A stretch of DNA of 64,000 nt, from contig CANTAL010000138.1 of NCBI GenBank assembly GCA_947650365.1, positions 558,001-622,000 of the forward strand. Reading direction: 5' to 3'. Source of the DNA: Chamaelirium japonicum. Taxonomy: Eukaryota > Streptophyta > Magnoliopsida > Liliales > Melanthiaceae. Below are positions 28,033 through 41,656 of this stretch, piece by piece; position 1 is the first letter of the stretch, and each line of letters opens with the position of its first letter. The translations under genes and the position numbers were made by a program. Under the pieces are notes generated by a model that did not search any database, had not been told where the DNA came from, and worked only from the letters and a program-made list of their open reading frames with translations.

Positions 28033-28641
28033 GTGCGAATGAATTTGAATGGATCGTACGAAGGAATTAGAATAGATCGTACGAAGGAATTAGAATAGAT
28101 CATACGAAGAAATTAGAATGGATCGTACGAATGAATTAGAATGGATCGTATGAATGAATTAGAATGGTTCGTGCGAATGAATTAAAATGGATCGTATGAA
28201 TGAAATAGAATGGATCGTATGAATTAGAATGGATCATACGAATGAAATAGAATGGATCGTACGAATGAATTAGAATAGATTGTGCGAATGGATTAGAATG
28301 GATCATACGATTGAGTAAGAATGGATTGTACGAATAAAATAGAATAGATCGTACGAATGAATTAGAATGGATCATGCTAATGAATTAGAATTGATTGTAT
28401 GAATGAATTAGAATAGATTGTGCGAATGAATTAGAATGGATCGTACGAATGAATTGGAATGGATACATTCGTGCGAATGAATTAGAATGGATCGTATGAA
28501 TGAATTAGAGTGGATACATTCGTACGAATGAATTAGAATGGATCGTCCGAATGAATTAGAATGGATAGATTCGTGCGAATGAATTAGAATGGATCATATG
28601 AATGAATTAGAATGGATCGTTTGAGTGAATGCGAATGGATC
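28033..28641 (+). repeat. 609-bp tandem duplication, copy 2
   Basis: It repeats copy 1 with scattered substitutions and holds the 79-codon block at 28,136-28,375. Breakpoints fall in CGTGCGAATGAAT, common to many units, as expected of unequal exchange. Confidence 0.9.
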
Positions 28642-28722
28642 GTGCGAATGAATTAGAATGGATTGTACGAATGAATTAGAATGGATCGTACGAATGAATT
28701 AGAATGGATACATTCGGGCGAA

Positions 28723-29650
28723 TCCACTCTATTTCATTCGTACGATCCATTCTAATTCATTCATACGATCCATTCTAATTCATTTGTACGATCCATTCTA
28801 ATTCATTCGTACGATCTATTCTAATTCATTCGCACAATCTATTCTAATTCATTCGTACGATCCATTCTAATTCATTCGCACGATCCATTCTAATTCATTC
28901 ATACGATCCATTCTATTTCATTCGTACGATCCATTCTTACTCAGTCGTACGATCCATTCTAATTCATTTGCACGAAAGTATCCATTCTAATTCATTCGTA
29001 CTATCTATTCTAATTCCTTCGTACGATCCATTCTAATTCCTTCGTACGATCCATTCTAATTCATTCGTACGATCCATTCTAATTCCTTCGTATGATCCAT
29101 TCTAATTCATTCGTACGATATGATTCATTCTAATTCATTCGTACGATTCATTCTAATTCAATCCATTCTAATTCATTCGTACGATCCATTCTAATTCATT
29201 CGTACGATCCATTCTAATTCATGCGCACAATCTATTCTAATTCATTCGCACAATCTAATCTAATTCATTCGTACGATCCATTCTATTTCATTCGTACGAT
29301 CCATTCTAATTCATTCGTACAATCCATTCTAATTCATTCGCACGATCCATTCTTACTCATTCGTATGATCCATTCTAATTCATTCGCACGATCCATTCTA
29401 ATTCATTAATACGATCCATTCTAATTCATTCGCACGATCCATTCTAATTCATTCACACTCATACGATCCATTCTAATTCATTCGCACAAATGTATCCTTT
29501 CTAATTCATTCGTACGATCCATTCTAATTCATTCGCACAATCTATTCTAATTCATTCGAACGATCTATTCTAAGTCATTCGTACGATCCATTCTAATTCA
29601 TTCGCACAATCCATTCTAATTCATTAGCACGATCCATTCTAATTCCTTCG
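28723..29650 (-). repeat. R domain 34
   Basis: The R side of the large module carries CACGAAAGTATCC near 28,972 and a CGATATGATTC variant at 29,116. A 62-codon open frame at 29,221-29,409 is again satellite. It ends in the dyad CCTTCGTATGAATGAA. Confidence 0.92.
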
Positions 29651-31033
29651 TATGAATGAATTAGAATGGATCGTACAAATGAATTAGAATGGATCGTACG
29701 AATGAATTAGAATGGATCGTTTGAATGAATTAGAATAGATTGTGCGAATGAATTAGAATGGATCGTACGAATGAATTAGAAAGGATATATTCGTGCGAAT
29801 GAATTAGAATGGATCGTATGAGTGTGAATGAATTAGAATATATTCGTGCGAATGAATTAGAATGGATCGTATGAGTGTGAATGAATTAGAATGGACCGTG
29901 CGAATAAATTAGAATGGATCGTATTAATGAATTAGAATGGATCGTGCGAATGAATTAGAATGGATCGTACGAATGAGTAAGAATGGATCATGTGAATGAA
30001 TTAGAATGGATCATATGAATGAATTAGAATGGATCGTATGAATGAATTAGAATGGATCGTGCGAATAAATTAGAATGGATCGTATGAATGAATTAGAATA
30101 GATTGTGCGAATGAATTAGAATGGATCGTATGAATATATTAGAATGGATACATTCGTGCGAATGAATTAGATTGGATTGTATGAATGAATTAGAATCAAT
30201 CGTATGAATGAATTAGAATGGATCATGCGAATGAATTAGAATGGATCGTCCGAATGAATTACAATGGATCGTACGAATGAAATAGAATGAATTGTACGAA
30301 TGAGATAGAATGGATCGTACGAATGAATTAGAATGGATACATTCATGCGAATGAATTAGAATGGATCATACAAATGAATTAGAATGGATTCATTCGTGCG
30401 AATGAATTAGAATGGATCGTACGAATGAGTAAGAATGGATCGTACGAATGAATTAGAATGGATTGAATTAGAATGAATCCTACGAATGAAATAGAATGGA
30501 TCGTACGAATGAATTAGAATGGATCGTACGAATGAATTAGAATGGATTGAATTAGAATGAATCGTACAAATGAATTAGAATGAATCATACCGTACGAATG
30601 AATTAAAATGGATCATACGAAGGAATTAGAATGGATCGTACGAATGAATTAGAATGGATCGTACGAATGAATTAGAATTAATCGTACGAAGGAATTAGAA
30701 TGGATCGTACGAAGGAATTAGAATGGATAGTACGAATGAATTAGAATGGATACCTTCGTGCAAATGAATTAGAATGGATCGTACGAATGAGTAAGAATGG
30801 ATCATACGAATGAAATAGAATGGATCGTATGAATGAATTAGAATGGATCGTGCGAATGAATTAGAATGGATCGTACGAATGAATTAGAATAGATTGTGCG
30901 AATGAATTAGAATGGATCGTACGAATGAATTAGAATGGATCGTACGTATGAATTAGAATGGATCGTATGAATGAATTAGAATGGATCGTGCGAATGAATT
31001 AGAATGGATCGTACGAATGAAATAGAATGGATT
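29651..31033 (+). repeat. F domain 35
   Basis: ATGAGTGTGAATG lies near 29,820 and 29,870, GAATCATACCGTACG near 30,584, and GATACCTTCGTGC near 30,750. It ends at the reverse-complement form of the 19-copy junction. Confidence 0.92.
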
Positions 31034-32867
31034 CGCACGAATGTATCCATTCTAATTCATTCGTACGATCCATTCTAATTCATTCGTACAATCCATTCTA
31101 ATTCATTCGCACGATCCATTCGCATTCACTCAAACGATCCATTCTAATTCATTCATATGATCCATTCTAATTCATTCGCACGAATGTATCCATTCTAATT
31201 CATTCGTACGATCCATTCTAATTCATTTGTACGAATGTATCCACTCTAATTCATTCATACGATCCATTCTAATTCATTCGCACGAATGTATCCATTCCAA
31301 TTCATTCGTACGATCCATTCTAATTCATTCACACAATCTATTCTAATTCATTCGTACGATCAATTCTAATTCATTAGCATGATCCATTCTAATTCATTCG
31401 TACGATCTATTCTATTTCATTCGTACAATCCATTCTTACTCAATTGTATGATCCATTCTAATCCATTCGCACAATCTATTCTAATTCATTCGTACGATCC
31501 ATTCTATTTCATTCGTATGATCCATTCTAATTCATACGATCCATTCTATTTCATTCATACGATCCATTTTAATTCATTCGCACGATCCATTCTAATTCAT
31601 TCATACGATCCATTCTAATTCATTCGTACGATCCATTCTAATTTCTTCGTATGATTTATTCTAATTTCTTCATACGATCCATTCTAATTCCTTCGTACGA
31701 TCCATTCAAATTCATTCACACGAATCTATCCATTCTAATTCATTCGTACGAACCATTCTAATTCATTCGCACGATCCATTCTAATTCATTAGCACGATCC
31801 AAATTCATTTATCCGTACGATCTATTCTATTTCATTCGTCCGATCCATTCTTATCGCACGATCCATTCTAATTCATTCGCACGATCCATTCTCCATTCTA
31901 ATTCCTTCGTATCCATTCTAATTCACTCATACGATCCATTCTAATTCATTCATACGATCCATTCTAATTCATTCGCATGAATGTATCCATTCTAATTCAT
32001 TCGTACGATCCATTCTAATTCATTCGCACAATCTATTCTAATTCATTCATATGATCCATCATAATTCATTCGCACGAATGTATCCATTCTAATTCATTCG
32101 TACAATCCATTCTATTCCATTCGTACGATCCATTCTTACTCATTCGTATGATCCATTCGTATCCATTCTAATTCATTCGTACGATCTATTCTAATTCATT
32201 CGTACGATCCATTCTAATTCATTAATACGATCAAATCTAATTCATTCATACGATCCAATCTAATTCATTCGTACGATCCATTCTAATTCATTCGCACGAT
32301 CCATTCTAATTCATTCGCACGATCTATTCTAATTCATTCATACGATCCATTCTAATTCATTCGTACGATCCATTCTAATTCATTCGCACAATCCATTCTA
32401 ATTCATTCGCACGAATGTATCCATTCTAATTCATTCGTATGATCCATTCTAATTCATTCACACGATCCATTCTAATTCATTCATACAATCCATTCTATTT
32501 CTTTTGCACGAATGTATCCATTCTAATTCATTCGTACGATCCATTCTATTTCATTTGTACGATCCATTCTAATTCATTCGTACAATCCATTCTAATTCAT
32601 TCGCACGATCTATTCGAATTCATTCGCACGAATGTATCCACTCTAATTCAGTCATACGATCCATTCTAATTCCTTCGTACGATCCATTCTATTTCATTCG
32701 TATGATCCATTCTATTTCATTCATATAATCCATTCTAATTCATACATAAGATCCATTCTAATTCATTTATACGATCCAATCTAATTCATTCATACAATCC
32801 ATTCTAATTCATTCGCACGAATGTATCCATTCTAATTCATTAATACGATCCAATCTAATTCATTCAT
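31034..32867 (-). repeat. R domain 36
   Basis: It begins GTATCCATTC, contains the inverted 79-codon block at 31,379-31,618, then irregular short units (CATTCTCCATTC near 31,889). A 76-codon open frame at 32,439-32,669 is also satellite. It parallels 47,128-48,578. Confidence 0.92.
31379..31618 (+). repeat. 79-codon marker block, copy 7, inverted (non-coding open frame)
   Basis: It matches the inverted copies at 24,397 and 47,474. The peptide change R to C comes from CGT to TGT, a CpG-type transition. Confidence 0.85.
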
Positions 32868-34333
32868 ACGAATGAATTAGAATGGATACATTCGTGCAAA
32901 AGAAATAGAATGGATTGTATGAATGAATTAGAATGGATCGTGTGAATGAATTAGAATAGATTATACGAATGAATTAGAATGGATACATTCATGCGAATGA
33001 ATTAGAATGGATCGTGCGAATGAATTAGAATGGATCGTATGAATGAATTAGAATGGATCGTATGAATGAATTAGAATGGATCGTGCGAATGAATTAGAAT
33101 GGATCGTGCGAATGAATTAGAATGGATCGTACGAATGAATTAGAATGGATACATTCTTGCGAATGAATTAGAATGGATCGTATGAATGAATTAGAATGGA
33201 TCGTATGAGTGAATTAGAATGGATACGAAGGAATTAGAATGGATCGTACGAAGGAATTAGAATGGAGAATGGATCGTGCGAATGAATTAGAATGGATCGT
33301 GCGATAAGAATGGATCGGACGAATGAAATAGAATAGATCGTACGGATAAATGAATTTGGATCATGCTAATGAATTAGAATGGATCGTACGAATGAATTAG
33401 AATGGATCGTACTAATGAATTAGAATAGATTGTGTGAATGAATTAGACTGGATCGTACGAATGAATTAGAAAGGATATATTCGTGCGAATGAATTAGAAT
33501 AGATCGTATGAATGAATTAGATTGGATCGTATTAATGAATTAGAATAGATCGTGCGAATGAATTAGAATGGATCGTACAAATGAATTAGAATGGATAGAT
33601 TCGTGCGAATGAATTTGAATGGATCGTACGAAGGAATTAGAATGGATCGTACGAAGGAATTAGAATAGATCATACGAAGAAATTAGAATGGATCGTACGA
33701 ATGAATTAGAATGGATCGTATGAATGAATTAGAATGGATCGTATGAATGAAATAGAATGGATCGTATGAATTAGAATGGATCATACGAATGAAATAGAAT
33801 GGATCGTACGAATGAATTAGAATGGATCGTATGAATTAGAATGGATCATACGAATGAAATAAAATGGATCGTACGAATGAATTAGAATAGATTGTGCGAA
33901 TGGATTAGAATGGATCATACGATTGAGTAAGAATGGATTGTACGAATGAAATAGAATAGATCGTACGAATGAATTAGAATGGATCATGCTAATGAATTAG
34001 AATTGATCGTACGAATGAATTCGAATAGATTGTGCGAATGAATTAGAATGGATCGTACGAATGAATTAGAATGGATACATTCGTGCGAATGAATTAGAAT
34101 GGATCGTATGAATGAATTAGAGTGGATACATTCGTACAAATGAATTAGAATGGATCGTACGAATGAATTAGAATGGATACATTCGTGCGAATGAATTAGA
34201 ATGGATCATATGAATGAATTAGAATGGATCGTTTGAGTGAATGCGAATGGATCGTGCGAATGAATTAGAATGGATTGTACGAATGAATTAGAATGGATTG
34301 TACGAATGAATTAGAATGGATACATTCGTGCGA
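32868..34333 (+). repeat. F domain 37
   Basis: The large module recurs here, with GGATAAATGAATTTGG at 33,344. The marker block at about 33,713-33,985 is lengthened by a 65-bp internal repeat (GTATGAATTAG at 33,764 and 33,829), which closes its open frame. Confidence 0.92.
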
Positions 34334-35497
34334 ATCCATTCTATTTCATTCGTACGATCCATTCTAATTCATTCGCACGATCCATTCTAATTCATTCATA
34401 CGATCCATTCTATCTCATTCGTACGATCCATTCTAATTCATTCGTACGATCCATTCTAATTCATTCGCACAATCTATTCTAATTCATTCGTACGATCCAT
34501 TCTAATTCATTCGCACGATCCATTCTAATTCATTCATACGATCCATTCTATTTCATTCGTACGATCCATTCTTCCTCATTCGTACGATCCATTCTAATTC
34601 ATTTGCACGAAGGTATCCATTCTAATTCATTCGTACTATCCATTCTAATTCCTTCGTACGATCCATTCTAATTCCTTCGTACGATCCATTCTAATTCATT
34701 TGTACGATCCATTCTAATTCATTCATACGATCCATTCTAATTCCTTCGTACGATCCATTCTAATTCATTCGTACGGTATGATTCATTCTAATTCATTCGT
34801 ACGATTCATTCTAATTCAATCCATTCTAATTCATTCGTACGATCCATTCTAATTCATTCGTACGATCCATTCTAATTCATTCGTACGATTCATTCTAATT
34901 CAATCCATTCTAATTCATTCGTACGATCCATTCTTACTCATTCGTACGATCCATTCTAATTCATTCGCACGAATGAATCCATTCTAATTCATTCGTATGA
35001 TCCATTCTAATTCATTTGCATGAATGTATCCATTCTAATTCATTCGTACGATCCATTCTATCTCATTCGTACAATCCATTCTATTTCATTCGTACGATCC
35101 ATTCTAATTCATTCGCACGATCCATTCTAATTCATTCGTACGATCCATTCTAATTCATTCGTACGATCCATTCTAATTCATTCGCACGATCCATTCGCAT
35201 TCACTCAAACGATCCATTCTAATTCATTCATATGATCCATTCTAATTCATTCGCACGAATGTATCCATTCTAATTCATTCGTACGATCCATTCTAATTCA
35301 TTCGTACGATCCATTCTTACTCATTCGTACGATCCATTCTAATTCATTCGTTCGATCCATTCTAATTCATTCGTACGATCCATTCTAATTCATTCGCACG
35401 ATCCATTCTAATTCATGCATACGATCCAATCTAATTCATTCATACGATCCATTCTAATTCATTCGCACGAATGTATCTATTCTAATTCATTCGTACA
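34334..35497 (-). repeat. R domain 38
   Basis: CGGTATGATTC lies near 34,774 and CATTCGCATTCACTC near 35,194. It ends at the ACATGT junction. Confidence 0.91.
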
Positions 35498-35502
35498 TGT
35501 AT
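35493..35502. repeat. ACATGT junction, R-to-F, copy 1
   Basis: GTACATGTAT joins R to F. Further copies are at 40,811, 42,921, 52,423 and 58,398. Reverse-complement copies (ATACATGTAC) are at 39,997 and 60,026. Confidence 0.9.
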
Positions 35503-35698
35503 GAATGAATTAGAATGGATCGTACGAATGAATTAGAGTTGATACATTCGTGCGAATTAATTAGAATGGATCATACGAATGAATTAGATTGGATCGTATG
35601 AATGAATTATAATAGATCATGCGAATGAATTAGAATAGATCATACGAATGAATTAGAATGGATCGTATGAATGAATTAGAATGGATACATTTGTGTGA
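35498..35698 (+). repeat. F domain 39 (200 bp)
   Basis: A short F cassette between the ACATGT junction and the 19-copy junction, with GAGTTGATACATTCG near 35,537. The same cassette occurs at 40,816-41,017 and 42,926-43,127. Confidence 0.9.
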
Positions 35699-37442
35699 AT
35701 CTATTCTATTTCATTCGTACGATCCATTCTAATTCATTCGCACGATCCATTCTAATTCATTCGTACGATCCATTCTAATTCATTCGTACGATCCATTCTA
35801 ATTCATTCATACAATCTATTCTAATTCATTCGTACGATCCATTCTAATTCATTCGCACGATCCATTCTAATTCATTCATACGATCCATTCTATTTCATTC
35901 GTACGATCCATTCTTACTCATTCGTACGATCCATTCTAATTCATTTGCACGAAGGTATCGATTCTAATTCATTCGTACTATCCATTCTAATTCCTTCGTA
36001 CGATCCATTCTAATTCATTCGTACGATCCATTCTAATTCCTTCGTATGATCTATTCTAATTCATTCGTACGGTATGATTCATTCTAATTCATTCGTACGA
36101 TTCATTCTAATTCAATCCATTCTAATTCATTCGTACGATCCATTCTAATTCGTTCGTACGATCTATTCTAATTCATTCGTATGATTCATTCTAATTCAAT
36201 CCATTCTAATTCATTCGTACGATCCATTCTAATTCATTCGCACGATCCATTCTAATTCATTCGTACGATCCATTCTATTTCATTCATACGGTCCATTCTA
36301 ATTCATTCGTATGATCCATTCTAATTCATTTGCATGAATGTATCCATTCTAATTCATTCGTACGATCCATTCTATCTCATTCGTACAATCCATTCTATTT
36401 CATTCGTACGATCCATTCTAATTTATTCGCACGATCCATTCTAATTCATTCGTACGATCGATTCTAATTCATTCATACGATCCATTCTAATTCATTCACA
36501 CGAATTTATCCATTCTAATTCATTCGTACGATCCATTCTAATTCATTCGCACAATCTATTCTAATTCATTCATACGATCCATTCTAATTTATTCGCACGA
36601 TCCATTCTAATTCATTCATACGATCCATTCTAATTCATTCATATGATCCATTCTAATTCATTCGCACGATCCATTCTAATTCATTCATACGATCCATTCT
36701 ATTTCATTCGTACGATCCATTCTTACTCATTCGTACGATCTATTCTAATTCATTTGCACGAAGGTATCCATTCTAATTCATTCGTACTATCCATTCTAAT
36801 TCCTTCGTACGATCCATTCTAATTCCTTCGTACGATCCATTCTAATTCATTCGTACGATCCATTCTAATTCATTCGTACGATCCATTCTAATTCCTTCGT
36901 ATGATCTATTCTAATTCATTCGTACGGTATGATTCATTCTAGTTCATTCGTACGATTCATTCTAATTCAATCCATTCTAATTCATTCGTACGATCCATTC
37001 TAATTCATTCGTACGATCTATTCTAATTCATTCGTATGATTCATTCTAATTCAATCCATTCTAATTCATTCGTACGATCCATTCTAATTCATTCGCAAGA
37101 TCCATTCTAATTCATTCGTACGATCCATTCTATTTCATTCATACGATCCATTCTAATTCATTCATACGATCTATTCTAATTCTTTCGCACGAATGTATCC
37201 ATTCTAATTCATTTGTACGATCCATTCTAATTCATTCGCACGATCCATTGTAATTCATTCATACAATCCATTCTAATTCTTTTGCACGAACGTATCCACT
37301 CTAATTCATTCGTACGATCAATTCTAATTCATTTGTCCGAATGTATCCTTTCTAATTCATTCGTACGATCCATTCTAATTCATTCGTATGATCCATTCTA
37401 ATTCATTCGTACGATCCATTCTAATTCATTCGCACGATCCAT
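35699..37442 (-). repeat. R domain 40, with a 0.8-kb internal period
   Basis: CATTTGCACGAAGG lies at 35,942 and 36,751 (809 bp apart). GGTATGATTC lies at 36,071 and 36,926, with a third at 37,745 in domain 42. As in domain 8, the copies differ by about two units. Confidence 0.91.
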
Positions 37443-37469
37443 TGAATTAGAATGGATACATTCGTGCGA
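37443..37469 (+). repeat. F domain 41 (27 bp)
   Basis: A single F unit, GAATTAGAATGG then ATACATTCG, is caught between R domains. It is the smallest domain together with 38,863-38,889. Confidence 0.87.
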
Positions 37470-38275
37470 ATCCATTCTATTTCATTCGTACGATCCATTC
37501 TAATTCATTCGCACGATCCATTCTAATTCATTCATATGATCCATTCTATTTCAATTGTACGATCCAATCTAATTCATTCATACGATCCATTCTAATTCAT
37601 TCGTACGATCCAATCTAATTCATTCGTACTATCCATTCTAATTCCTTCGTACGATCTATTCTAATTCCTTCGTACGATTCATTCTAATTCATTCGTACGA
37701 ACCATTCTAATTCCTTCCTATGATCCATTCTAATTCATTCGTACGGTATGATTCATTCTAATTCATTCGTACGATTCATTCTAATTCAATCCATTCTAAT
37801 TCATTCGTACGATCCATTCTAATTCATTCGTACGATCCATTCTAATTCATTCGTACGATCCATTCTAATTCATTTGTACGAATGTATCCACTCTAATTCA
37901 TTCGTACGATCCATTCTAATTCATTTGTACGAATGTATCCTTTCTAATTCATTCGTACGATCGATTCTAATTCATTCGTACGATCCATTCTAATTCATTC
38001 ATACAATCCATTCTAAGTCCTTCGTACGATCCATTCTAATTCATTCGTATGATCCATTCTAATTCATTCGCACGATCCATTCTAATTCATTCGTACGATT
38101 CAATCTAATTTAATCCATTCTAATTCATTCCATTCTAATTCATTCGCACGATCCATTCGCATTCACTCAAACGATCCAATCTAACTCATTCATACAATCC
38201 ATTCTACGATCCCTTCTAATTCATTCGTACGATCCATTCTAATTCATTCATACAATCTATTCTAACTCATTCGTA
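37470..38275 (-). repeat. R domain 42
   Basis: The third 0.8-kb period is here. CATTCCATTCTAATTC near 38,125 is a compressed unit. The switch at its end (TCATTCGTAGGATCATGCG) is unique. Confidence 0.9.
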
Positions 38276-38862
38276 GGATCATGCGAATGAATTAGAATGG
38301 GTCGTGCGAATGAGTTAGAATAGATCGTACGAATGAATTAGAATGGATCGAACGAATGAATTAGAATGGATCGTACGAATGAATTAGAAAGGATACATTC
38401 GTACAAATGAATTAGAATGGATCGTACGAATGAATTAGAGTGGATACATTCGTACAAATGAATTAGAATGGATCGTACGAATGAATTAGAATAGATCGTA
38501 CGAATGAATTAGAATGGATCGTACGAATGAATTAGAATGGATTGAATTAGAATGAATCGTACGAATGAATTAGAATGAATCATACCGTACGAATGAATTA
38601 GAATGGATCATAGGAAGGAATTAGAATGGATCGTATGAATGAATTAGAATGGATCGTACGAAGGAATTAGAATAGATCGTACGAAGGAATTAGAATGGAT
38701 AGTACGAATGAATTAGATTGGATCGTACGAATGAATTAGAATGGATCGTACGAATGAATTAGATTGGATCGTACGAATGAAATAAAATGGATCGTATGAA
38801 TGAATTAGAATGGATCGTGCGAATGAATTAGAATAGATCGTACGAATGAAATAGAATGGATT
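38276..38862 (+). repeat. F domain 43
   Basis: GAATCATACCGTACG lies near 38,577, the F counterpart of CGGTATGATTC. It ends at the reverse-complement 19-copy junction. Confidence 0.9.
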
Positions 38863-38889
38863 CGCACGAATGTATCCATTCTAATTCAA
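38863..38889 (-). repeat. R domain 44 (27 bp)
   Basis: A single R unit between GGATTCGCACG and CAATGGATCG. Confidence 0.86.
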
Positions 38890-39800
38890 TGGATCGTGCG
38901 AATGAATTAGAATGGATCGTACGAATGAATTAGAATGGATCATACGAATGAATCAGAATGGATCGTACAAATGAATTAGAATGGATCGTACGAATGAATT
39001 AGAAAGGATACATTCGTACAAATGAATTAGAATGGATCATACGAATGAATTAGAGTGGATACGTTCGTGCAAAAGAATTAGGATGGATTGTATGAATGAA
39101 TTAGAATGGATCGTGCGAATGAATTAGAATGGATCGTACGAATGAATTAGAATGGATACATTCGTGCGAAAGAATTAGAATAGATCATATGAATGAATTA
39201 GAATGGACCGTATGAATGAAATAGAATGGATCGTACGAATGAATTAGAATGGATCGTGCGAATGAATTAGAATGGATCGTACGAATGAATTAGAATGGAT
39301 TGAATTAGAATGAATCATACGAATGAATTAGAATAGATCGTACGAACGAATTAGAATGGATCGTACGAATGAATTAGAATGGATTGAATTAGAATGAATC
39401 GTACGAATGAATTAGAATGAATCATACCGTACGAATGAATTAGAATAGATCATACGAAGGAATTAGAATGGATCGTACGAATGAATTAGAATGGATCGTA
39501 CGAAGGAATTAGAATGGATAGTACGAATGAATTAGAATCGATACCTTCGTGCAAATAAATTAGAATGGATCGTACGAATGAGTAAGAATGGATCGTACGA
39601 ATGAAATAGAATGGATCGTATGAATTAATTAGAATGGATCGTGCGAATGAATTAGAATGGATCGTACGAATGAATTAGAATAGATTGTATGAATGAATTA
39701 GAATGGATCGTACGAATGAATTAGAATGGATCGTACGAATCAATTAGAATGGATCGTGCGAATGAATTAGAATGGATCGTACGAATGAAATAGAATGGAT
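38890..39800 (+). repeat. F domain 45
   Basis: GAATCATACCGTACG at about 39,418 and GATACCTTCGTGC near 39,540 repeat the order in domains 35 and 61. It ends GGATTCACACAAATG. Confidence 0.9.
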
Positions 39801-40001
39801 TCACACAAATGTATCCATTCTAATTCATTCATACGATCCATTCTAATTCATTCGTATGATCTATTCTAATTCATTCGCATGATCTATTATAATTCATTCA
39901 TACGATCCAATCTAATTCATTCGTATGATCCATTCTAATTAATTCGCACGAATGTATCAACTCTAATTCATTCGTACGATCCATTCTAATTCATTCATAC
40001 A
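39801..40001 (-). repeat. R domain 46 (200 bp)
   Basis: It contains GTATCAACTC near 39,955 and ends at ATACATGTAC. It matches 59,820-60,030 in order and variants. Confidence 0.9.
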
Positions 40002-40425
40002 TGTACGAATGAATTAGAATAGATACATTCGTGCGAATGAATTAGAATGGATCGTATGAATGAATTAGATTGGATCGTATGCATGAATTAGAATGGATCG
40101 TGCGAATGAATTAGAATGGATCGTACGAATGAATTAGAATGGATCGAACGAATGAATTAGAATGGATCGTACGAATGAGTAAGAATGGATCGTACGAATG
40201 AATTAGAATGGATCGTACGAATGAATTAGAATGGATACATTCGTGCGAATGAATTAGAATGGATCATATGAATGAATTAGAATAGATCGTTTGAGTGAAT
40301 ACGAATGGATCGTGCGAATGAATTAGAATGGATCGTACGAATGAATTAGAATGGATCGTACGAATGAATTAGAATGGATCGTGCGAATGAATTAGAATGG
40401 ATCGTACGAATAAAATAGAATAGAT
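40002..40425 (+). repeat. F domain 47
   Basis: The first half matches 60,031-60,180. From about 40,150 it belongs to the 2,110-bp-offset duplicate. Confidence 0.9.
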
Positions 40426-41656
40426 TCGCACGAATGTATCCATTCTAATTCATTCGTACGATCCATTCTAATTCATTCGTACAATCCATTCTAATTCATT
40501 CGCACGATCCATTCGCATTCACTCAAATGATCCATTCTAATTCATTCATATGATCCATTCTAATTCATTCGCACGAATGTATCCATTCTAATTCATTCGT
40601 ACGATCCATTCTAATTCATTCGTACGATCCATTCTTACTCATTCGTACGATCCATTCTAATTCATTCGTTCGATCCATTCTAATTCATTCGTACGATCCA
40701 TTCTAATTCATTCGCACGATCCATTCTAATTCATGCATATGATCCAATCTAATTCATTCATACGATCCATTCTAATTCATTCGCACGAATGTATCCATTC
40801 TAATTCATTCGTACATGTATGAATGAATTAGAATGGATCGTACGAATGAATTAGAGTTGATACATTCGTGCGAATGAATTAGAATGGATCGTACGAATGA
40901 ATTAGATTGGATCGTATGAATGAATTATAATGGATCATGCGAATGAATTAGAATAGATCATACGAATGAATTAGAATGGATCATACGAATGAATTAGAAT
41001 GGATACATTTGTGCGAATCCATTCTATTTCATTCGTACGATCCATTCTAATTCATTCGCATGATCCATTCTAATTCGTTCATACGATCCATTCTAATTCA
41101 TTCGCACGATCCATTCTAATTCATTCATACGATCCATTCTAATTCATTCGCACGAATGTATCAATGGATCGTACGAATGAATTAGAATGGATTGAATTAG
41201 AATGAATCATACGAATGAATTAGATTGGATCATGCGAATGAATTAGAATGGATTGTACGAATGAATTAGAATGGATCGTACGAATGAATTAGAATGGATC
41301 GTGCGAATGAATTTTAATGGATCGTACGAATGAATTAGAAAGGATACATTCGAATTCATTCGTACGATCCATTCTAATTCATTCGCACAATCTATTCTAA
41401 TTCATTCGTACGATCCATTCTAATTAGAATGGATACATTCGTGCGAATGAATTAGAATGGATCGTATGAATGAATTAGAATCGATCGTACGAATAAATTA
41501 GAATGGATCATGCGAATGAATTAGAATGGATCGTGCGAATAAATTAGAATGGATCGTATGAATGAATTAGAATGGATCGTATGAATGAAATAGAATGGAT
41601 CGTACGAATGAATTAGAATGGATCGTGCGAATGAATTAGAATGGATCGTACGAATG
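40150..41656. repeat. 1.5-kb duplicated block, copy 1
   Basis: It matches 42,260-43,766 at a constant offset of 2,110, including six strand switches: F to 40,425, R to 40,815, F to 41,017, R to 41,162, F to 41,351, R to 41,423, then F. The two short flips at 41,018-41,423 are exactly conserved. Confidence 0.93.
41413..41434. repeat. 22-bp perfect palindrome at an R-to-F switch
   Basis: The centre is CTAATTAG, with CCATTC on the left and GAATGG on the right. Related dyads mark 15,177, 22,877 and 43,534. Confidence 0.92.

Larger units (their letters stand above)
25948..28722 (+). repeat. F domain 33
   Basis: It contains GGATACGAATGG short units near 26,269 and 26,791, the module marker GGATAAATGAATTTGG near 27,164, and a 609-bp tandem duplication. 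It ends at a variant of the 19-copy junction (CATTCGGGCGAATCCACTC). Confidence 0.92.
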
